A stretch of DNA of 64,000 nt from JAUVUV01 sp964548275 (GTDB lineage: Bacteria; Gemmatimonadota; Glassbacteria; GWA2-58-10): positions 16,721 through 80,720 of the forward strand of contig CAZJQI010000011.1 of the NCBI GenBank assembly GCA_964548275.1, in the 5' to 3' direction. The position numbers were made by a program, and so were the translations under genes. Positions within the stretch are counted from its first letter, which is position 1; each line of letters opens with the position of its first letter. Of this stretch, positions 36,871 through 45,762 are shown in pieces. Under the pieces are notes generated by a model, which saw only the letters and a list, made by a program, of their open reading frames with translations, did no database searches and had not been told where the DNA came from.

Positions 36871-37236
36871 TTTATCCTTTCCTGCTCAAGAATTTGGGAA
36901 TCAAGATTGTGGAAAAAATGCCGCGGATTTCAGTATAACGCGATGCTCTGAATCTTGCAAAAGAAACCGGGACGGTGGGTTTATCCACTCTGGTTTTTTA
37001 GATCGGAAACGGAATTTGAGTTATTGAACGATAAACTAAGTTCCACTTTTGCTGCGAATTTACCTTAGAATAATTCTTATCTGTCAATATCCCCGTAATT
37101 ATATGCCGATATCGAATTATTGCTTGAATTTCTTGGTACTTGCAATTATTTTATTGAAGTTGATTTCATTCTCAATCAGAGCTGATCAATTTTTCTTTCA
37201 ATAATTTTAGAAACGTTAGTCCTCGAATAAAATTAC
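36871..37236. other. AT-rich intergenic region between divergent genes
   Basis: 366 bases between the DUF3604 gene (minus) and the DUF4330-like gene (plus). No gene, hairpin or known operator is visible. Composition drops to a markedly AT-rich level from about 37020, marking the start of the glycan region. Confidence 0.4.
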
Positions 37237-38745
37237 ATGTCGAAGTTAGTGTTCATAGATGAAAAAGGAAAGCTCTTCGGCCTGATCAATCTTTTGGATC
37301 TCATTGTCCTCTTTTCCGTGCTTGTCCTGCTTTATCTCGGTTCCTCCGCCTACCTTGCCTTAAAAACGAGCGTTCCTGAGATAGTTAATTTTTCTCCGAG
37401 ACAGATAGGTAACGAAAAAGCAAGTAAGGTAATCCTAATTCTGAAAAATGACCGTAGAATCGGATCAGCTAAATTTACAATGATTCCCCATGGCTTTGCG
37501 GGCGAAAGAATACATCCTCCGGCATCTTTTGATAAAAGAAAGAGAAATGAAGTTACAGTTTCAATTCCCGCTGGTTTAGCTCCTGGCAATTATCTTTTTG
37601 AACTGGAACTCGTAGTTTTAGATGTATTAAATAGGCAACTGTCACATGTGGTACATTTTTCAGAGCCGATAGCAATCGAGCAGAAAGCGGTTGGACTTTA
37701 TTATCCCTGGCCCATAGAAGTTGATGTTTTAGTGCCAGGGGATAGCGCCATTATCAGGAAACAACTTAAGGTTGGCGATACAATGGCCGATAGCCGCGGA
37801 AGGCAGATCGCGAAAGTTATCTCGATTCGACCCTCCAGATCTTCAGACACACTCAATCTGACTGGTAAACCATGGCGGAAAAGAGAAGTTCTATACGAGG
37901 GAGCTATAACCGCCCGGATGAGGTTGCAGCCCGAAATTTTGGATAATCAGCTCGCTTTCCAAGGAAAAATAATCGGCGCCGGGGAGCGGCTGAAGTTCAA
38001 CACTGACAGCCTCTCTCTCGATGGCTATATAATAGGCAAAGGGGATGTAAAATTTCAGAAAATTGATAAAGGGTGGGAAGTACTTGCAGAGGTGGTGATG
38101 TTGGGAATTACAAAAGAAAATGTAACAATGCTTAAACCTAAATTTACTCAAATCGACGAATCAGGCAATATCTGGGCGGAGGTTCTTGAGGTTACGCAAG
38201 AGGAAAGCCAATTCAAGAACTCGCTTAAAAATGTCGTGGTGCGGGTGTTCCTGAACTACGATAACCGTGAAGGAAAGCTTTACTGTCAGGACAGGCTGAT
38301 TGAACCAGGCACGCTCTTGAATTTTAAACTCGGGAAGCAACAAGTTACAGGCATCATCCGAAAAATTGTAAGGCCTGAGTGGATATCCTTGATAGTTACC
38401 TTCAACAACTTAACTCCAAATATATTTGGACTATTACGTAGCGGTGTGCAAGAGGAGGTGGAAGGAAAAGAGGCAACTATGGAAATTATAAGAGTGGTCT
38501 CAAGTGAACTTTCCATCGCTTATAACCCGCCGACTTGGGGAATCGGAGGACCTATTAGAGACGGCATAAGAACTTTTGCTGCTCATCCTGTAAACCGTGA
38601 CGTTAGATGCAGGATGAAAATAAAGGTGTATCGGCCGGGGAAACGTATTTATTACAATAGAAGCCAACTCTTATTGAATTCTCCAATCAAATTTGAAACC
38701 TTTTTATTGCAAATAAATGGACAAATAACCCAATTCATACTTTAA
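37237..38745 (+). CDS. DUF4330-like membrane-anchored protein
   Basis: A 502-residue protein with one N-terminal membrane segment (residues ~17-38) after FIDEKGKLFGLINLLDLIVL. That opening is typical of DUF4330 proteins, which occur in polysaccharide and cell-envelope clusters. The rest is soluble and beta-rich, with repeated motifs of the form GDTMADSRGRQIAKVISI and PGTLLNFKLGKQQVTGIIRKI, likely two or three copies of one small domain facing the periplasm. No catalytic motif. It is convergent with the glycosyltransferase gene 26 bases downstream. Role unknown; a structural part of a glycan-export or envelope complex is a guess. Confidence 0.6.
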   Translation: MSKLVFIDEKGKLFGLINLLDLIVLFSVLVLLYLGSSAYLALKTSVPEIVNFSPRQIGNEKASKVILILKNDRRIGSAKFTMIPHGFAGERIHPPASFDKRKRNEVTVSIPAGLAPGNYLFELELVVLDVLNRQLSHVVHFSEPIAIEQKAVGLYYPWPIEVDVLVPGDSAIIRKQLKVGDTMADSRGRQIAKVISIRPSRSSDTLNLTGKPWRKREVLYEGAITARMRLQPEILDNQLAFQGKIIGAGERLKFNTDSLSLDGYIIGKGDVKFQKIDKGWEVLAEVVMLGITKENVTMLKPKFTQIDESGNIWAEVLEVTQEESQFKNSLKNVVVRVFLNYDNREGKLYCQDRLIEPGTLLNFKLGKQQVTGIIRKIVRPEWISLIVTFNNLTPNIFGLLRSGVQEEVEGKEATMEIIRVVSSELSIAYNPPTWGIGGPIRDGIRTFAAHPVNRDVRCRMKIKVYRPGKRIYYNRSQLLLNSPIKFETFLLQINGQITQFIL

Positions 38746-38771
38746 TCCTTCTCCAGATTTTCGATTCGCTT

Positions 38772-39698
38772 TTAACCACACAAACCTGCGAAAGATAAAA
38801 CCAACCTGCGATAGGGAAGATAGAGGCCGGGATTTTTACAACGTCTCAAAGCCTGTTTGAAAAACCGGCGCATTTTACCATAATCTCCGATCTCCCGGTA
38901 ACCTTCCGCAATATCGAGATAAGCCCTGGCATATATCATGTCTTTCTCGCGAAGAAGGCGTTCAGGCAGCTCTTTCATCTGATAGACTCGATCAAGTAAA
39001 TCGAAAAAAATACCTTCCCTCTCACCTTTACGGATTCTGTTCTTTGTTATATTCGTTTTGTGAATCCGAATGTTATATAGATGTTGATTGATAAAAAAAG
39101 TTGGATATTTCTTAGTCAGCCGCATCATGAATTCCCAGTCGTAGCCCGCGGTCAGATTTGGATCATACAAACCTACATCCATTGCACAGCTTTTGCGCAC
39201 AAGGGTGGAGGGATGCGGAATATGATTCAGCCATCTAACTATATTTTCGAATTCATTACCGTAATGATTCTGCCGGTGAGGAATTCTATCTCTCAGCCGG
39301 GGCTTTTTTCTTCCCTTGCTATCCATCTTATTAACCCTGGTATAGACAAAAGCGGCATCAGGATATTTCTCAAGACAGGCAACACATTTCTCTAGATATT
39401 CGGGCTCTAAAGTATCATCCCCATCAAGATTGCTGCAATATATACCGCTGGCTTTAGAATAACCCAAATTACGGGTGCGGGCGCATTCGAGATTTTTTTC
39501 ATTTCGATATATGGATACTTTTGGGTCGTCTGTGAATTCGGCGATGATCTTGTCTGTGCCATCGGTTGAGGCGTCATCCACTATTATCAATTCAAAATTT
39601 GGATAGGTCTGAGTAAAAACTGACTGGATGGTTTCTTCGATATACGCGGCTTGGTTAAAGACAGGAATTACAACACTCACAAGAGGCATAGTATACAT
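38772..39698 (-). CDS. Family 2 glycosyltransferase
   Basis: A 308-residue GT-A fold enzyme. VSVVIPVFNQ opens the domain, VDDASTDGT (D41-D42) binds the nucleotide, and LDGDD (D92, D94) is the metal-binding DxD. ECARTRNLGY and YDWEFMMRL are standard family features. It transfers a sugar from a nucleotide donor during surface-polysaccharide assembly; donor and acceptor cannot be told. No membrane segment. ATG at 39698 with AGGGA upstream; a second ATG three codons in is also possible. Last gene of the minus-strand glycan genes at this end. Confidence 0.9.
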   Translation of the reverse strand: MYTMPLVSVVIPVFNQAAYIEETIQSVFTQTYPNFELIIVDDASTDGTDKIIAEFTDDPKVSIYRNEKNLECARTRNLGYSKASGIYCSNLDGDDTLEPEYLEKCVACLEKYPDAAFVYTRVNKMDSKGRKKPRLRDRIPHRQNHYGNEFENIVRWLNHIPHPSTLVRKSCAMDVGLYDPNLTAGYDWEFMMRLTKKYPTFFINQHLYNIRIHKTNITKNRIRKGEREGIFFDLLDRVYQMKELPERLLREKDMIYARAYLDIAEGYREIGDYGKMRRFFKQALRRCKNPGLYLPYRRLVLSFAGLCG

Positions 39699-39900
39699 TA
39701 ATTATCCCTGATTAAGGAGTAGAAACATAGTTCTATTAAATTTTTGGTTACCTTATGGATATTACTTCACAGAATCAGGATTCTATAACTTATCACATCC
39801 TAATTATTAAAAATAAATTTTTTCTTCCTCAATCAATATGATTTGATATTTACAGATAAAAGCTGGTAGGGAACTTTTTGAATCTTTAAAGTAGATGTTA

Positions 39901-40518
39901 TTAAAACTCTGTTTGCGTAGACTTTGGTTTTGCTCCCTTCTGTTCCTTTACTTCCATCCATTCGTCTAAATCTCTCAGAATCTGGTCAAGCTCTTCTTCA
40001 ATCCTTTTAAACCTACCTTTTTCCCTTAGTTTGAGGAGGGTTTTATAGGACAACGGATGAATTGCAAGGCAGAACTTATTCAATGATTCAAGTATCTGAT
40101 GCAAACGTAATAATACACCCGATAAATATTCTACTGCCCCTTTGGTTAAAGTAATATTCTCGACCTCACCTAAATTATAAATACTATCCACTATACTCCA
40201 GAAATAGTGTCCACCTATTATATCATCAACTCTGTGCAAAGCAATAACCGGAGGGTGTTCTTTAAATATTTTGTTTTTCCCAATATATTTATAATTTTTC
40301 TGACTGATATTACTTTTTGCTATATAATCAAGGCAGGTATAAAGTCCTCCCTCGAGATAGTAATTTATTAACCAATCGCGTTCCTTCTGATATGTTATCG
40401 ACTTTAATTTCCTGTTAAAGATAATAAATAAAATAATACCTAATACAAAGATAGAGATAAAATTATATAACAACAAATACCAGTCTATTCTGGAAAGTAT
40501 ATTTGTCATAAACTCCAT
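39901..40518 (-). CDS. Hypothetical membrane-anchored protein
   Basis: About 205 residues, not recognised. One membrane segment at residues ~15-35 (LLLYNFISIFVLGIILFIIF), then a soluble part with a hydrophobic helix-rich middle and a charged C-terminal helix (RIEEELDQILRDLDEWMEV). Codon use is AT-rich, unlike the neighbouring epimerases. GGGAGG lies close before the ATG at 40518; 40509 is an alternative start. It lies between the glycosyltransferase and the epimerase genes, spaced by ~130 to 200 bases, so it may be a separate transcript. Confidence 0.55.
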   Translation of the reverse strand: MEFMTNILSRIDWYLLLYNFISIFVLGIILFIIFNRKLKSITYQKERDWLINYYLEGGLYTCLDYIAKSNISQKNYKYIGKNKIFKEHPPVIALHRVDDIIGGHYFWSIVDSIYNLGEVENITLTKGAVEYLSGVLLRLHQILESLNKFCLAIHPLSYKTLLKLREKGRFKRIEEELDQILRDLDEWMEVKEQKGAKPKSTQTEF

Positions 40519-40648
40519 TGTCCTCCCAGTTAATTCATAGCAGGTCAAGTATATTTTTCTCCAACCCTTTTTTTGCTAAACAGCTGCCTTTCCCTGCCTG
40601 AATTCTATTTTACATCAAAAATATCACAATCGCTTTCGAGGCTTTTTT

Positions 40649-41587
40649 CTAAACATTAGAGTAAGGATTATCCAGCCTGACCATCTGCATACCCTTTATG
40701 AGCTCATCAAGTCCTTGGTCGATTGTGATTTGAGTTGTAAAACCCACTTTGCGTATTTTCTCATATGAGACTTCATAGTCTCTTTTGTCCAGATCTTCTC
40801 CTATCTCGGCGAAATGAAGATAATAGTCAATTTTCTTCTGTATCAGACAGGCAATATCCTCCTTGGTGAAGTTCATCGACTTATGGCCCACATTGTAAAC
40901 CTCATCCCTCATTTTCCCCAGGTTCTCGAGCGCAAAGAGGAAGCTTCGCCCCATATCCCTCACGTGGATGAAAGTTCTACGAACATGCTTCTCATAGACG
41001 ATAAGTTGCCTATTCCTTAAAGCTTGAAATACGAAATCGTTTACCATCAAGTCAAGCCTGAGACGGGGTGAGATTCCAAAAGCGGTGGCGAAACGATAAA
41101 CGATAACATTGCCTTGCTCGAGAAGTTCCTGCTCCGCTTTTGTTTTAGTCTTGCCGTAATCGGTGAGCGGGTTGAGCGGAGTTTCTTCTGTACAAATTCC
41201 CTCAACTCTGCCATAGTTACTCCCGGTTGAGGCGAACAAAATTGGCTGTTCGGGACTCCGGTTGCGATAAAGTTCTCTGGTGACACCAACATTGACCGCC
41301 CTTGCCAACTCCGGTGATTTGAGACAGGCCGGGTAGCCCACTATAGCGGCCAGATGGATGACCGCATCCATATCTTTTAAAGCCTTGACAACCACTTCCT
41401 TATTTGTCAAATCGCCCTTTGTGAACTCGAAATTCGGGTTGATAGTATAGGGAAGGAGGGTATGAGACTCGTACATCAGGTTGTCTACTACTCTCACCTT
41501 GTACCCTGCATCAAGAAGCATTGGAACCAGAACGGATCCCACATATCCTGCTCCACCGGTAACCAGAACTTTTTCAAGTTTGGCCAT
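40649..41587 (-). CDS. NAD-dependent epimerase/dehydratase (extended SDR)
   Basis: A 312-residue sugar-nucleotide enzyme. Rossmann motif TGGAGYVG (residues 10-17) and catalytic Y144-x3-K148 (DYGKTK), with the Ser/Thr of FASTGSNYG upstream. It would epimerise or dehydrate an NDP-sugar in glycan precursor supply. GGAGAGG precedes the ATG. Fourteen bases separate it from the GDP-fucose synthase-like gene upstream, so they form an operon together with the nucleotide-sugar dehydrogenase. The exact reaction is not determined. Confidence 0.88.
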   Translation of the reverse strand: MAKLEKVLVTGGAGYVGSVLVPMLLDAGYKVRVVDNLMYESHTLLPYTINPNFEFTKGDLTNKEVVVKALKDMDAVIHLAAIVGYPACLKSPELARAVNVGVTRELYRNRSPEQPILFASTGSNYGRVEGICTEETPLNPLTDYGKTKTKAEQELLEQGNVIVYRFATAFGISPRLRLDLMVNDFVFQALRNRQLIVYEKHVRRTFIHVRDMGRSFLFALENLGKMRDEVYNVGHKSMNFTKEDIACLIQKKIDYYLHFAEIGEDLDKRDYEVSYEKIRKVGFTTQITIDQGLDELIKGMQMVRLDNPYSNV

Positions 41588-41601
41588 TCAGCCTCTCCTT
41601 T

Positions 41602-42558
41602 CTAGAGACGGGAATCAGCGGCTTCCTTGTTTGCCATATACCAGTCGATCGTCTTGCGCAAGCCTTCTCTCAGGGAGGTAGACGGCTCCCAATTCAACAT
41701 GGACTTCATGCGGGAAACATCCAGGATCTTTTTCATCTGTCCGTCGGGTTTATCCGTGTTCCAAACCATTTCACCCTCAAATTGCGTAATCTCATGGATC
41801 GTCTCCGCCAGTTCCCGGATGCTCGTTCCGATACCGCTACCGATATTCAACGGCTCAGTATCATCATAAAGGGCGGTGGCCAGCAGGATTGCCTCGGCAG
41901 CATCATCCACATACATGAATTCCCGAATCGGACGTCCGGTTCCCCAAACCTCCACCTGTTTTTCTCCGTTCATCTTGGCTTCGACCCATTTGCGGATTAG
42001 CGCTGCAACGACGTGGGAACGATCAGGATTGTAAGTATCCCGCGGGCCGTAAAGGTTGGTCAGGATCAGGTGGATCGAATCGAAGTCGTATTGTTTTTTA
42101 TACGCCCAGCCCTGGATTGCCATCATTTTCTTTGTCAGTCCATAGTTCCGAACTGTTTCATGAGGAATCCCATCCCAAAGATTATCTTCCGCCAGCTCTC
42201 CCTCAAGATATCCAGGGTAGGAACAAGCAGTGCCGATGCCGACAAATTTATCTACCTCCGCCAATCGGGCTGCCTCCATCAGATGCGCCCCCATCACCAG
42301 GTTCTCGTAATAAATTCTGGCCGGATAAAGCTGGTTAATCCAGATTCCTCCGTAGAATGCGGCACAGTGGATCACAACATCGCTGGGGTAATCTTTGAGC
42401 CATTGATTGCACTTTCGGGGGTCTGTAAAATCGTACTGGGCTTTCCGAGGGATAAATACGTTGGCCTTCATTTTATGCAACCGGTTTACGATATGGTTGC
42501 CTAGAAACCCTACACCACCAGTTACTGTCACACGTTTGCCGGAAAAGTAATCTTTCAT
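41602..42558 (-). CDS. GDP-L-fucose synthase-like epimerase/reductase
   Basis: A 318-residue extended SDR enzyme. Rossmann TGGVGFLG (13-20), AAFYGGI and SSxxSYP-type stretch GTACSYPG, and catalytic Y139-x3-K143 (NYGLTKK) match the GDP-4-keto-6-deoxymannose epimerase/reductase (Fcl) group and relatives. GDP-mannose dehydratase is not in the window, so another NDP-sugar is possible. Its ATG overlaps the stop of the upstream dehydrogenase by four bases, which indicates translational coupling. GGAGGTGAGG lies upstream. Confidence 0.78.
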   Translation of the reverse strand: MKDYFSGKRVTVTGGVGFLGNHIVNRLHKMKANVFIPRKAQYDFTDPRKCNQWLKDYPSDVVIHCAAFYGGIWINQLYPARIYYENLVMGAHLMEAARLAEVDKFVGIGTACSYPGYLEGELAEDNLWDGIPHETVRNYGLTKKMMAIQGWAYKKQYDFDSIHLILTNLYGPRDTYNPDRSHVVAALIRKWVEAKMNGEKQVEVWGTGRPIREFMYVDDAAEAILLATALYDDTEPLNIGSGIGTSIRELAETIHEITQFEGEMVWNTDKPDGQMKKILDVSRMKSMLNWEPSTSLREGLRKTIDWYMANKEAADSRL

Positions 42559-43901
42559 TCCTCACCTCCAACTGGCGTACCGACTCCCAGAGCAACATAG
42601 TCGGCTACCGGTTCGAATTTATCGCGGTCCAATATACGCCAGCAGTCGATCAGCACCGGCCGTTTTCCTTCCCGAGCTAAATCTGACGGATAAAGGTTTT
42701 TAAACTCGTTCCAGGGAGTGGCAATTACCAGAACGTCAACCTCCCGGGCACAGGCTTCCATTGAGGAAGCAAAGGAAACCTCAGGGGGTAAGGTACCACG
42801 GGCGGCCTCGGTCGCTGCCGGATCATAGGCAATCGTGGCAAATCCCTCCTCTGCAAGAAAACGTGCCAGCATCAGGCTCTGGGATTCTTCGATAACATCA
42901 GTGTCAGGTTTGTAAGACAGCCCCAGGATACCCACTTTTCCCTTATCAGGCAATTTCGCCTTTATTCGTTCGACCATTCGTGAGACCTGTTCTCTGTTTA
43001 TGGTATCGGTAGCCTCGGCCAATTTTGCCGGCTCCCCAATCTGACGGGAGAAAGATGACAGGGCGACAACATCCCGAGGGAAGCAGGGTCCACCATAACC
43101 TGTAGCCCCCTTGAGGTATTTGGCCCCTATCCGGGTGTCTTTACTAATCGCGTTGGTGACTACATCCACATCTGCTCCGGGAAGTCTTTCACAAATAGCA
43201 GCCAGCATGTTGGCGAAAGTAATTTTTGTGGTTACGAAAGTATTTACTGAGAGCTTGGTCAACTCTGCGTTGATCCAGTTCATCCGGGTGATCGGAACAT
43301 TTTCACCCACGACACTTTTGTAAAATGAACTCAGAATATCTCCTGACCAGTCGTCCGATTCACCGATCAGGACGAAATCCGGGTTTAACAAGTCACGAAT
43401 TACGCTGCCCAGGGCGATAAATTCAGGATTATAGCATAAGCCGAAATCCACTCCGCAGCGCTTACCTGAAGAGTTCTCCAGAACTTGACGAACTTGCTCG
43501 GTCTGGCCTGGCATCACCGTACTTGTTAACACGACCAAATGGAAATCGTCCTTATCGCGCAGAGCTTCGCCAATTCGCTCGGCCACGGGCTGTACCAGTT
43601 CGATCGAGAACCCTCCACTTTCATCACTGGGCGTGGGTACGATTATAAAAGTGATTGATGATTCCCGGACGGCCAGCTCGTAATCCACGGTAGCGGATAT
43701 CCTGTCCCGGTTTTCCCGGAGTATCTCGGCAAAACCCGGCTCGTAAATGTGAGCTTTCCCCTGGTTGATCCTCATCACTGTATCAGGATCTACATCTACC
43801 CCTATAACCTGAAAACCTTTATCCGCGTAACAGACTGCCATCGGGCCGCCCAGTTTTCCAAGACCGATGACTGAAACGGCAGAAACATCCAATTCCGACA
43901 C
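42555..43901 (-). CDS. UDP-glucose/UDP-HexNAc 6-dehydrogenase family enzyme
   Basis: A 448-residue nucleotide-sugar dehydrogenase that oxidises C6 of an NDP-sugar to the uronic acid in two NAD+ steps. NAD site GLGKLGGP (13-20), the conserved FVTTKITFANM helix and the catalytic cysteine C273 in TGYGGPCFPRD are all present. The length fits UDP-glucose or UDP-ManNAc/GlcNAc dehydrogenases; the sugar cannot be decided here. The start codon is GTG at 43901, with AGGGAG six bases before. First gene of a three-gene block with the two epimerases; supplies a uronic acid to the glycan. Confidence 0.9.
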   Translation of the reverse strand: MSELDVSAVSVIGLGKLGGPMAVCYADKGFQVIGVDVDPDTVMRINQGKAHIYEPGFAEILRENRDRISATVDYELAVRESSITFIIVPTPSDESGGFSIELVQPVAERIGEALRDKDDFHLVVLTSTVMPGQTEQVRQVLENSSGKRCGVDFGLCYNPEFIALGSVIRDLLNPDFVLIGESDDWSGDILSSFYKSVVGENVPITRMNWINAELTKLSVNTFVTTKITFANMLAAICERLPGADVDVVTNAISKDTRIGAKYLKGATGYGGPCFPRDVVALSSFSRQIGEPAKLAEATDTINREQVSRMVERIKAKLPDKGKVGILGLSYKPDTDVIEESQSLMLARFLAEEGFATIAYDPAATEAARGTLPPEVSFASSMEACAREVDVLVIATPWNEFKNLYPSDLAREGKRPVLIDCWRILDRDKFEPVADYVALGVGTPVGGEE

Positions 43902-43925
43902 GTTTTCTCCCTTTTATCGCTTTAT

Positions 43926-44819
43926 TTACTTGCCGAAAATGTTGCGCAATTTGTTCCAGAGTTTAAAGACAACCCCGGCCAGGATGGAAAGGGATCCAAA
44001 AGCTGGCCGAAGAACTTGAAGTGTTTCGATTTTTCGGTAAAGAAGGTTCCTGGTGAGCTTAGGCTTCTCCAGTCCTTCCGGGCCCAATATAAGAGTGGAG
44101 TCCTTTATGGTGAATTCGTATTTCAATCCTCCTGCCAGCTCCACATTTTTTTTCGCTTCAGCACCGTTCCAGACACCCGCTTCCTGGCCTGGATGGTGGG
44201 AGTAATCATGATTCTGATGAATCACCGTCGCCATGCGAGTGGCATCAACTACCTGCACGCCCAAGGATCTCGCCTTATAAACAAGCCAGTTATCCCACAT
44301 CGTGCGGCCGAGTGCGAAAGGAGGGATTTCCCGGTAAAGGCCACGTGGAAAAACAATGTAGTCGATTCCTGTATGGCCATGTAGCTTTCCTTCTTCTTCC
44401 ACTTTCTTCCGTAATCTATTTGTCCAGTCTTTGGAGGAAAAGTCCAGCGGATCACAATAATCCAGATCAACACGTTGGCCGACCATCAGAAACCTCTCCA
44501 AAGATATCATTTCCACGGCCTTGAAAAAATCTTCTAAAAGGATGATGTCGGCATTTATGTAACAGAGCAGATCGTTTTCAGCCCTTTGCTGAGCTTTTTC
44601 AAAAAGGTCATTCGCAAGTGGTGTGCCATGTTCATTGCGAGCGATTTCGGAGATATGTACCAAGCCTAACTCGGCTGTGATCTTACCGGTTCCCTCTTCA
44701 CCCCCGAAAAGGATGATTTCTGGTCGCGGTCTAAGAAAAGTCCAGCTATTGATGGCATTCCGCTGGATTATTACGGTCAGTCCACGGAAATGCTTTGGAA
44801 TTGCGAAAAAAGTCAGCAT
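43926..44819 (-). CDS. GT-A-like putative glycosyltransferase
   Basis: A 297-residue protein with a GT-A-type outline. It has RAENDLLCYINADIIL (a DxD-like NAD position) near residue 90 and TMWDNWLVYKA near 175; the start (MLTFFAIPKHF) is followed by a nucleotide-binding-like stretch. A C-terminal hydrophobic segment (~270-290) may anchor it to the membrane. It resembles hypothetical transferases found in capsule clusters; family assignment is inference. One base separates it from the upstream methyltransferase and 24 from the downstream dehydrogenase, so it is in one operon. Confidence 0.6.
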   Translation of the reverse strand: MLTFFAIPKHFRGLTVIIQRNAINSWTFLRPRPEIILFGGEEGTGKITAELGLVHISEIARNEHGTPLANDLFEKAQQRAENDLLCYINADIILLEDFFKAVEMISLERFLMVGQRVDLDYCDPLDFSSKDWTNRLRKKVEEEGKLHGHTGIDYIVFPRGLYREIPPFALGRTMWDNWLVYKARSLGVQVVDATRMATVIHQNHDYSHHPGQEAGVWNGAEAKKNVELAGGLKYEFTIKDSTLILGPEGLEKPKLTRNLLYRKIETLQVLRPAFGSLSILAGVVFKLWNKLRNIFGK

Positions 44820-44820
44820 A

Positions 44821-45663
44821 TCAGGCTTGTGCAGTCAGACAGAGGTGCCAGCCGAAATTACGTTCCAGCCAGCGGAAAACAGCTTGAGGCATCAATTTGA
44901 AATACCACATTTTCTTATATTGGTATTCTTTATAATCGGCAATCCGGTAAGGGAAAATGTGTTCCGCACTGAGTTCTGTGACATGAAATCCCCTGCTTTC
45001 CAGAAGCTTCCTGGCTTGCTGTCTGGAATAAGTGTACGTTATCGGGCATCCGGTCTGTGCCTCGGAATAACGGGCAACTAATTCCTGCCAGCACCAGAAT
45101 TTCCCTTTTCCATAAGTGAGTAATATCCAGAGTGCTTTCCACGAGTAGCGATGATAAACCATGATTTTGACCATGCTGCCCGAGGATACGTAATGCTGTA
45201 TTTGATCTATTATCCGCTCGGGATGAGGAGAATGATGGATCACCCCGAAGGAATATACAAGATCAAATTTATTTTCTGGAAGAAATTGCTCCAACTCTTC
45301 GGTGTTTCCTTGGTAGAAACGGATATGGTCCTCGAGGCTGAAAACCTCGGCCCTCCTGCGTGCAACCTCTAGAGACTTTTCAGATAGTTCTACCGCTGTT
45401 ACCCTTGCACCGTGGCGGGCGAAGTTAATCGTATCCGTGCCAATTCCGCAGCCGATCTCAAGGACCTTTTTATCCTTCCAGCGGGGGAACTCGGCAAAAC
45501 CAGGGATGTGGGGCTCTACAAAATACTTGCGAGCCTCCACCTGGTCGAAGTATTCCCTGGTGCCCACCGGCGCCGGAGAGTGGCGGATATTGCAGGGACG
45601 ACTGTCCCAGTATTCTTTAACTACCTCAATAGGTATTATCTGAAAAGATATTTCTTTTTTCAC
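44821..45663 (-). CDS. Class I SAM-dependent methyltransferase
   Basis: A 280-residue protein; the Rossmann SAM motif VLEIGCGIGTDTINFA is at about residues 70-85, with the acidic loop AVELS (~95) and VYSFGVIHHS (~140) as motif IV. It belongs to the Methyltransf_11/25 type. It probably O- or N-methylates a sugar or lipid intermediate. Tightly linked (one base) to the following transferase gene. First gene of the 45.66-to-42.5 kb operon. Confidence 0.85.
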   Translation of the reverse strand: MKKEISFQIIPIEVVKEYWDSRPCNIRHSPAPVGTREYFDQVEARKYFVEPHIPGFAEFPRWKDKKVLEIGCGIGTDTINFARHGARVTAVELSEKSLEVARRRAEVFSLEDHIRFYQGNTEELEQFLPENKFDLVYSFGVIHHSPHPERIIDQIQHYVSSGSMVKIMVYHRYSWKALWILLTYGKGKFWCWQELVARYSEAQTGCPITYTYSRQQARKLLESRGFHVTELSAEHIFPYRIADYKEYQYKKMWYFKLMPQAVFRWLERNFGWHLCLTAQA

Positions 45664-45762
45664 TGCGTCAGCTTTTCTTTTTCATAAATTAAAGGTTATT
45701 TAAGAATATTAACAAATATCACACAGTCCGATTCCATCAGGGATAATTTTCTTTAATTCTAC